Source: Streptomyces sp. NRRL S-244 (GTDB lineage: Bacteria > Actinomycetota > Actinomycetes > Streptomycetales > Streptomycetaceae). From it: a stretch of DNA of 64,000 bases. The stretch is taken from positions 124,001 through 188,000 of the forward strand of contig NZ_JOCX01000010.1 of assembly GCF_000717915.1 (NCBI RefSeq), read 5' to 3'. The notes under the pieces are model-generated. The model did no database searches. It was not told where the DNA came from and saw only the letters and a program-made list of their open reading frames with translations. Shown here piece by piece: positions 58,878 through 64,000 of the stretch; within the stretch, counting starts at the first letter, position 1; every line of letters starts with the position of its first letter. The translations under genes and the position numbers were made by a program.

Positions 58878-60671
58878 TCAGCCGGCTCGGCGGTGCGCCT
58901 TGGAACGGGACCTTTTCTCGATGTACATCCGCTGGTCGGCGGAGCGCAGCACCTCGTCCGCCGACATGCCGCAGCTGGCCCATCCGATCCCGAAACTCGC
59001 GCCCACACGGACCGCGCGGCCGTCCACCCGGATCGGCGGGATGATCGCGTTGCGCAGCCGGACGGCCAGGTCGGCGGCGTCGGCCGCGCCCAGTCCGTCC
59101 GCGAGGACGACGAATTCGTCACCACCCAGCCGAGCGACGGTGTCACCGTCCCTGACGCCCGTCGTCAGCCGCCGGGCCACCTCGATCAGGACGGCGTCAC
59201 CCGTGTGGTGCCCGAACCGGTCGTTGATCGACTTGAACCCGTCGAGGTCGCAGAAGAGCACCGCGAGCCCCTTCGTCCCGTCGTCGATGTCCGTCGCGGG
59301 CGCCACCGTGTGCACGTGGTGGTCGTACGGGCCCGGGCCCGCGCCGGGCCCGCCGGGCCCGGGCACCCCCGGGACACCGGGAGCGGGCACCGCCGGGGCG
59401 CCGGGGTACTCGAAGGGCTCGGGGTAGGCGTCGGGCCGAAAGCCGTGCTCCCCGACGGCACCACCGGCCTCGATCGCGCCGCCCCCGTGCCCGCCGTGGC
59501 CTCCGTGCCCGGCGTGGGCCCCGTGGGCCCCGTGCGCCCCCTGCCCCTCGTACGCCGCGTCGAGCGCCTCCACGGCGGTGGCGCGGACCGACTGCGGCCT
59601 GCGGCACAGCCGCGCGCCGAGGCGGGAGCGCAGCTCGGCGCTGTTGGGGAGGCCGGTCAGCGAGTCGTGGCTGGCCCGGTGGGCGAGCTGGAGCTCGTGG
59701 CGCTTGCGCTCCTCGATGTCCTCGACGTGCGTGAGCAGGAAGCGCGGCCCGTCGGCGGCGTCCGCGACGACGGAGTTGCGCAGCGAGACCCATACGTACG
59801 TGCCGTCGCGCCGCCCGAGCCGCAGCTCGGCCCGGCCGCCCTCGGCGGAGGTCCGCAGCAGGGTCCCGATGTCCTCCGGGTGGACCAGGTCGGAGAAGGA
59901 GTACCGGCGCAGCACGGAGGCGGGCCGGCCCAGCAGCCGGCACAGCGCGTCGTTGGTCCGCAGCAGCCGCCCGTGCTGGTCCCCGCCCATTTCGGCGATC
60001 GCCATGCCGCTGGGCGCGTACTCGAAGGCCTGCCGGAAGGACTCCTCGCTCGCGCGCAGCGCCTGCTGTTCACGCTCCAGCCGGACCAGGGCCCGCTGCA
60101 TGTTCGCGCGCAGCCGTGCGTTGCTGATCGCAATCGCCGCCTGGAAGGCGTACATCTGGAGCGCTTCGCGCCCCCACGCGCCGGGGCGCCGTCCGTTGCG
60201 CGGTCTGTCCACCGAAATGACACCCAGAAGTTCCCCGCCGGACGCATACATGGGGGCGTAGAGCCGGTCCTCGGGGTGCCACTCGTCCGCGAAGCGCGGG
60301 TCGGGGCCGTCCGTGTGCCACTGGGGCACGTCGTCCTCCAGGAGGACCCAGCCCTCGGTGTGCGGGATGAAGCGGAGCCCGTCCCAGCTCTCACCCATCG
60401 TCAGACGGCGCTCCCAGGAGGCGCGGGAGCCGACGCGGCCGGTGATGAGCGCCTCGGCGGCGGGGTCGCCCGCGAAAGCGGCGACGACGAGATCCCCGTC
60501 AGGGCGTACGAGGTTGACACAGGCGAGTTCGTAGCCGAGGCCCACGACGATGCCGTCCACGACGGTCTGCAGGGTGTCCGCCAGGCTCCTGGCCGTGTTG
60601 AGCTCGGCCACCACCTGATGGAGCTGCCGCAGGGTCGCAAGACGGACGTACGGCTCCGACTCGGTCTCCAT
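58878..60671 (-). CDS. cdgB: GAF-PAS-GGDEF diguanylate cyclase, CdgB-like
   Basis: A 597-residue c-di-GMP synthase. GAF domain about 15-170, coiled coil, PAS/PAC about 205-330, GGDEF domain from about 335. The active site RLGGDEF and, five residues before it, the inhibitory I-site RDGD are intact, so it should be active and product-inhibited. About 95 residues of Gly/His/Pro-rich sequence (AHGAHGAHAGHGGHGG and on) are inserted after the first GGDEF helix. In S. coelicolor and S. venezuelae CdgB controls development under BldD. ATG 60671 follows GGGGAGAG. A Crp-type palindrome lies 128 bases upstream. Confidence 0.88.
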   Translation of the reverse strand: METESEPYVRLATLRQLHQVVAELNTARSLADTLQTVVDGIVVGLGYELACVNLVRPDGDLVVAAFAGDPAAEALITGRVGSRASWERRLTMGESWDGLRFIPHTEGWVLLEDDVPQWHTDGPDPRFADEWHPEDRLYAPMYASGGELLGVISVDRPRNGRRPGAWGREALQMYAFQAAIAISNARLRANMQRALVRLEREQQALRASEESFRQAFEYAPSGMAIAEMGGDQHGRLLRTNDALCRLLGRPASVLRRYSFSDLVHPEDIGTLLRTSAEGGRAELRLGRRDGTYVWVSLRNSVVADAADGPRFLLTHVEDIEERKRHELQLAHRASHDSLTGLPNSAELRSRLGARLCRRPQSVRATAVEALDAAYEGQGAHGAHGAHAGHGGHGGHGGGAIEAGGAVGEHGFRPDAYPEPFEYPGAPAVPAPGVPGVPGPGGPGAGPGPYDHHVHTVAPATDIDDGTKGLAVLFCDLDGFKSINDRFGHHTGDAVLIEVARRLTTGVRDGDTVARLGGDEFVVLADGLGAADAADLAVRLRNAIIPPIRVDGRAVRVGASFGIGWASCGMSADEVLRSADQRMYIEKRSRSKAHRRAG

Positions 60672-60975
60672 TGCTCGCTCTCCCCGAGACCTCGACAGCA
60701 ACTCCAGGTTTGTCATCGGCGTTTCGTTGCGGTGTCCCGTCCACTGAATCACAGTGAGCTGTGCGGCAGGTACACAGGGTCAACAAATCTTGCCCTCTGT
60801 GACTCAAGTCACATGGGATGAATAAAGGTGGGCAATGGGGGTCGTGTCACCTGGAGGCGCTCCCTTGCCATTCCCGGGAGCAAACGATACGCCCAGGCCT
60901 AGGCCGAGGGGCGGGGACGCGGCTCGGGCTCGGGCCCGATGTGCGGCGCGGGAGGGCGAGACTAGCGTTCCGAAC
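60672..60975. other. Divergent intergenic region cdgB/flavin reductase
   Basis: 304 bases. It contains the Crp-type palindrome at 60799-60814 and a -10-like TAGCGT at 60963-60968. I searched by eye for a BldD box (TNAC-N7-GTNA) and found only single half-sites. Confidence 0.5.
60799..60814. promoter_or_regulatory. Perfect Crp-type palindrome
   Basis: TGTGACTCAAGTCACA fits both the general TGTGA-N6-TCACA and, as I recall it, the streptomycete GTG-N6-GNCAC Crp motif without mismatch. It lies 128 bases before cdgB and about 160 bases before the flavin reductase. Confidence 0.75.
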
Positions 60976-61545
60976 GTGCCGAAGACGACCCCTGTACCCA
61001 TGCCGATCCCCGCCACCCTTCATCCTGAGGGCGTGAGCAACGACGAGTTCCGGGCCGCCATGTCCCGACTGGCGGCGGGCGTGTGCCTGATCACCGCGCA
61101 CGAACCGCCCCTGACGCCGACCGGCCCGGGCGGCGAGGACATCGGCATGACGGCGACCGCCTTCCTGTCCGTGTCCCTGGACCCGCCGCTGGTGCTGGTG
61201 AGCCTGCGCGAGGGCTCCCGGATGGACGACCTGCTGGCCGAGCAGCCGCTGTGGGCGGTCTCGGTGCTCGCCGACCACCAGGTGCAGGTGGCGAGCCGCT
61301 TCTCGATGAAGAACCGCATCAGCGACCGGCTGCTCTTCGCGGACCTGCCCCACGGGCGCGGCGAGGTCTCGGGGGCCCCGCTGCTGACGGGCGCGCTGGC
61401 CACCCTCGAATGCCGTACGGAGAACCGCGTCGAGGCGGGCGACCACACCCTGGTCATCGGCCGCGTCCTGACCGCGTCGCTCCCGTCCCCGGACTCCCCG
61501 CCGCTCACGTACTTCCGCGGCCGCTACCGCCACCTGGCGGGCTGA
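60976..61545 (+). CDS. Flavin reductase family protein
   Basis: A 189-residue FMN-binding split-barrel protein of the HpaC/flavin reductase family, which supplies reduced flavin to monooxygenases. Seen: FRAAMSRLAAGVCLITAHEP, GMTATAFLSVSLDPPLVLVS, SVLADHQVQVASRFS and ECRTENRVEAGDHTLVIGRV. The start is uncertain: GTG 60976 is preferred because TAGCGT lies at leaderless distance (7 bases); ATG 61000 and GTG 61033 also work. Its monooxygenase partner is not in the window. Confidence 0.85.
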   Translation: MPKTTPVPMPIPATLHPEGVSNDEFRAAMSRLAAGVCLITAHEPPLTPTGPGGEDIGMTATAFLSVSLDPPLVLVSLREGSRMDDLLAEQPLWAVSVLADHQVQVASRFSMKNRISDRLLFADLPHGRGEVSGAPLLTGALATLECRTENRVEAGDHTLVIGRVLTASLPSPDSPPLTYFRGRYRHLAG

Positions 61546-61592
61546 GGGCCCCGGCCGCGCAACCAGTGGCCACCGGCGGTCGCTGCCGGCGG

Positions 61593-62018
61593 CTACCAGT
61601 CGCGGCCGGTGCGGCCGCGCTTGGTCTCCGCCCGGGCCTTCTTCTCGCGCAGGCGGCGCTCGTTGATCCCCCGGGGGATCTTCGTGGCACGGCGCGCCTT
61701 CGGCGGCGGGGCGGTGGCCTCCGCGAGCACGGACGCCATCCGGACCAGTGCCATCTCCCGGTTGCGGAACTGCGACCGGTGCTCCGAGGCCCGTACGGTC
61801 AGCACCCCGTCCACCAGCCGGGCCGCGAGCCGCTCCAGCGCCCGCTCCTTCCAGACGTCCGGCAGCGCCTTCGTCGCCGCGACGTCGAACAGCAGCTCCA
61901 CCCGCGAGTCCGAGGTGTTGACGTGCTGCCCCCCGGGCCCGGAGGATCGCGAAAAGCGCCAGGCGAGCTCCGCCTCGGGGAGCACGACCGAACCGCGAAT
62001 GACATGGGGACCAGGCAT
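61593..62018 (-). CDS. arfB: Ribosome-rescue peptidyl-tRNA hydrolase ArfB
   Basis: A 141-residue class I release-factor-like protein (ArfB/YaeJ/ICT1) that frees stalled ribosomes on mRNAs lacking a stop codon. The catalytic GGQ is in SSGPGGQHVNTSDSRVELL, near residue 30. The C-terminal 40 residues are strongly basic (RRATKIPRGINERRLREKKA), as needed to enter the empty mRNA channel. ATG 62018 gives the usual family length. Confidence 0.93.
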   Translation of the reverse strand: MPGPHVIRGSVVLPEAELAWRFSRSSGPGGQHVNTSDSRVELLFDVAATKALPDVWKERALERLAARLVDGVLTVRASEHRSQFRNREMALVRMASVLAEATAPPPKARRATKIPRGINERRLREKKARAETKRGRTGRDW

Positions 62019-62177
62019 GCCCCCTATGATCCCGCCCCGCGCGATGCCCGTCACCCGTATTTCGCCGCGCGTATTTCGCCGCGCGGAACCTACCGGCCCC
62101 CTCGCCGCGTTATGTAGGTCAGCGGTACCTTGGCCACGATCTCGCGGCCAAGCGAAGAGGAAGGGACACCAGTCAAA

Positions 62178-62753
62178 ATGGCAGTAAGCCTGTCCAAGGG
62201 CGGCAACGTCTCGCTCACGAAGGAGGCCCCCGGCCTCAGCGCCGTCACGGTCGGCCTCGGCTGGGACGTCCGTACGACGACCGGTGTCGACTTCGACCTG
62301 GACGCCTCCGCCATCGCGGTCAACGCGATGGGCAAGGTCGTCTCCGACGGTCACTTCGTCTTCTTCAACAACAAGTCCACCCCGGACCAGAGCATCGTCC
62401 ACACCGGTGACAACCGCACCGGCGAGGGCTCCGGCGACGACGAGTCCATCAACGTCAACCTCGCCACTCTCGCGGCCGACGTGGACAAGATCGTCTTCCC
62501 GGTCTCGATCTACGACGCCGACGCCCGCAGCCAGAACTTCGGCCAGGTCCGCAACGCGTACATCCGCGTCGTGAACCAGGCCGGCGGCGCCGAGATCGCC
62601 CGCTACGACCTCTCCGAGGACGCGGCCACCGAGACCGCCATGGTCTTCGGCGAGCTCTACCGCAACGGCGCGGAGTGGAAGTTCCGCGCGGTCGGCCAGG
62701 GTTACGCCTCCGGCCTGACCGGCATCGCGCAGGACTTCGGCGTCAACGTCTGA
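62178..62753 (+). CDS. terD: TerD-family calcium-binding stress protein
   Basis: A 191-residue TerD-domain protein, linked to tellurite resistance and calcium-dependent stress responses in Streptomyces. Complete family sequence: [40 protein letters not shown] with the Ca-binding Asp residues, [20 protein letters not shown] and ending [13 protein letters not shown]. No other ter gene is adjacent. An Ala/Glu-coding tail lies after the stop in another frame (62752-62826). Confidence 0.95.
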   Translation: MAVSLSKGGNVSLTKEAPGLSAVTVGLGWDVRTTTGVDFDLDASAIAVNAMGKVVSDGHFVFFNNKSTPDQSIVHTGDNRTGEGSGDDESINVNLATLAADVDKIVFPVSIYDADARSQNFGQVRNAYIRVVNQAGGAEIARYDLSEDAATETAMVFGELYRNGAEWKFRAVGQGYASGLTGIAQDFGVNV

Positions 62754-62826
62754 GTCTGCGCCCGAGGCCGAGGCTGACGCCGAGGCCGAGGCAGAGGCCG
62801 AACCTGAGCCCGACCGGCCCAAAACG

Positions 62827-62875
62827 CCGTAGCGAAGCCCCCTCCCGGCCGTCCGGGGAGGGGGCTTCGCTACGG
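62827..62875 (+). terminator. Terminator after terD
   Basis: Perfect 20-base arms around a 9-base loop, starting 73 bases after the stop. It ends eight bases before the next gene's GTG. Confidence 0.92.
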
Positions 62876-62883
62876 TTCGGCAG

Positions 62884-63399
62884 GTGATCCTGCAACCGCT
62901 CGCACCCGTGGACGGCGCCCTGCCGGGCCCGGTCCTCACCGAGATCGCCGCGCTCTACGCGACCAACCACGCCTTCTTCGAGCTCAGCGGCGATTTCCCC
63001 GACCCGGACCGCATCACGGTCGAACAAGTCGCGGCGGCCCTCGCCGACGAACTGGCCCACGACGGCGCCGAGGTGCTCCTGGCCCGCTCCGCCGGCCGGC
63101 TGGTCGGCCTGGCCGCCACCCTGGCCCACCACCCGGACCCGGCCTCCCGCGACCCGGACCCGTGGATCGGCCTGCTGCTCATCGACGCCACCGCGCACCG
63201 CGCGGGGTACGGGAGCGCCGTCGCCGGCCTCGTCGAGGACCGCTTCCGCGCCGCGGGCCGGACCGGCGTACGGCTGGCCGTACTCGACAACAACCCCGCC
63301 GGCCTGGCGTTCTGGCAGTCCCGGGGCTACACCGCGCTGCGCCACGCCGAGGACCGCGAGCACGGCCGCGACTGCACGGTCCTGCGCAAGGCCCTGTAG
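62884..63399 (+). CDS. GNAT N-acetyltransferase
   Basis: A 171-residue acetyltransferase. Acetyl-CoA-binding region DATAHRAGYGSAVAGLVEDR (the R/Q-xxG-x-G/A position) and the C-terminal RLAVLDNNPAGLAFWQSRGY are typical of GNAT. Substrate unknown. GTG 62884 is only eight bases after the terD terminator hairpin, leaving little room for a ribosome site; the gene may be read from a leaderless transcript or start further in. Confidence 0.85.
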   Translation: MILQPLAPVDGALPGPVLTEIAALYATNHAFFELSGDFPDPDRITVEQVAAALADELAHDGAEVLLARSAGRLVGLAATLAHHPDPASRDPDPWIGLLLIDATAHRAGYGSAVAGLVEDRFRAAGRTGVRLAVLDNNPAGLAFWQSRGYTALRHAEDREHGRDCTVLRKAL

Positions 63400-63421
63400 G
63401 ACCGCCTGCCGCGACGGACGG

Positions 63422-64000
63422 CTACTTCGGCCGGTCCTCCCCGTACAGCCAGACGTCCCAGACCTTCTTCAGGTCGTGCCCCGTCGACCGCTCCGCGTAC
63501 GCGGTGAAGTCGGCCGTACTCGCGTTCCCGTACCGGTGGTCGGTGGCCCAGCCGCGCAGCAGGGCGAAGAACTTCTCGTCGCCGACCTCCTGCCGGATCC
63601 GCTGGAGGACCATCGCGCCCCGGACGTACACCGGGGTCTCGGAGATGTCCTTCGCGCTGGGCGGGTCGGCGGGCGGGAAGGCGGCCCAGTCGGATTCGGC
63701 GTCCTCGTCCACCGCGGTGTCGCCGGTGAGGTAAGCGTCGAAGTGCTGCTGGGCGGTGGTGCCGCCGTGGTCCTCGGACCACAGCCATTCGGCGTAGGTC
63801 GCGAAGCCCTCGTTGAGCCACATGTCCTTCCAGGACTTCGGCGACACCGAGTCGCCGAACCACTGGTGGGCCGTCTCGTGCAGGACGAGTTTCTCGTCGG
63901 GCGCTCCGGAGAAGACGGGTTTGGTCTGCGTCTCCAGCGCGTACGCGAGGGATTGGGCCGGCAGCACGATCGCCCCGGCGGTGGCGAAGGGGTACGGGCC
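63422..64000 (-). CDS. M1-family metallo-aminopeptidase (N-terminus outside window)
   Basis: The C-terminal 192 residues or so of a zinc aminopeptidase. The zinc motif [10 protein letters not shown] and, 18 residues on, [10 protein letters not shown] supply the ligands and catalytic Glu; the later [20 protein letters not shown] and [17 protein letters not shown] close the catalytic domain. No ERAP-like C-terminal domain follows, so it belongs to the short secreted M1 group of actinobacteria. The N-terminal part lies beyond 64000. Confidence 0.92.
   Translation of the reverse strand, partial: GPYPFATAGAIVLPAQSLAYALETQTKPVFSGAPDEKLVLHETAHQWFGDSVSPKSWKDMWLNEGFATYAEWLWSEDHGGTTAQQHFDAYLTGDTAVDEDAESDWAAFPPADPPSAKDISETPVYVRGAMVLQRIRQEVGDEKFFALLRGWATDHRYGNASTADFTAYAERSTGHDLKKVWDVWLYGEDRPK

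Noticed and set aside
60672..60850. BldD box upstream of cdgB
   Set aside because: cdgB is a known BldD target, but by eye I found only isolated half-sites, not TNAC-N7-GTNA; the obvious palindrome fits Crp instead.
62178..62753. Part of a tellurite-resistance (ter) gene cluster
   Set aside because: Only one TerD gene is present; neighbours are ArfB and a GNAT.

Overview
The window is chromosomal DNA of a Streptomyces species or very close relative. It is extremely GC-rich with a strong third-position GC bias, uses many GTG starts and four-base overlaps, and carries several hallmark genes: futalosine-route menaquinone genes, nagKA with DasR-type sites, a cdgB-like diguanylate cyclase, a lone groEL with CIRCE elements, and XRE/DUF5753 plus DUF397 pairs. 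The order mqnB-mqnD ... groEL2 ... nagK-nagA ... cdgB matches my memory of the Streptomyces coelicolor core between roughly SCO4327 and SCO4277; I could not verify this here. I saw no tRNA, rRNA, CRISPR, transposase or phage gene.

Layout. 1-8 kb: a flotillin-like protein cut by the window start, an NfeD-like small protein, DUF3027, an MFS protein, a DUF2771 lipoprotein followed by mqnB and mqnD, a CspA-type protein, a small membrane protein and a HAD phosphatase. 8-11 kb: a complete FecCD-FecCD-ATPase siderophore importer behind an iron-box-like site. 11-25 kb: a HAAS-like membrane protein, a large WYL protein with an XPB-partner architecture, DUF4291, a sortase-anchored surface protein, a STAND (NB-ARC/TPR) protein, the XPB helicase, a shortened GT87 mannosyltransferase-like gene and a HelR/HelD-type RNA polymerase motor. 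25-32 kb: cutC with a dre-like site, an HD hydrolase, an MFS pump, two small conserved genes, and a murR-murQ-PTS operon for N-acetylmuramic acid with a leaderless promoter and two matching operators.

32-44 kb is the accessory-looking stretch: a membrane-anchored HTH protein, a DUF4232 lipoprotein, a GNAT, a CopG/PIN toxin-antitoxin pair, an XRE/DUF397 locus with an internally duplicated DUF397 and a fused uma2 remnant, a PQQ-propeller protein, a subtilase facing a free-standing inhibitor-I9 protein, a Ser/Thr kinase, a TrpF (unusual in this genus) and an intact Uma2 protein. 44-64 kb returns to core functions: groEL with two CIRCE-like sites, a cold-shock gene, a SAM-I riboswitch controlling a threonine-synthase-like gene and a sulfur-carrier gene (very probably metM-metO, homocysteine synthesis), gpgS-otsA-otsB, a DasR-type nagK-nagA locus with a divergent sugar-binding protein, a PfkB kinase, a CBM35-like protein, cdgB with a perfect Crp-type palindrome upstream, a flavin reductase, ArfB, TerD, a GNAT and the C-terminal part of an M1 aminopeptidase.

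Themes. Amino-sugar use is present twice (MurNAc at 28.8-32.2 kb, GlcNAc at 53-57 kb). The strongest hidden signal is the SAM riboswitch/MetM/MetO unit, which standard annotation would call threonine synthase. A second, unexplained pattern is that several genes end in short direct repeats that copy their own stop codon downstream.
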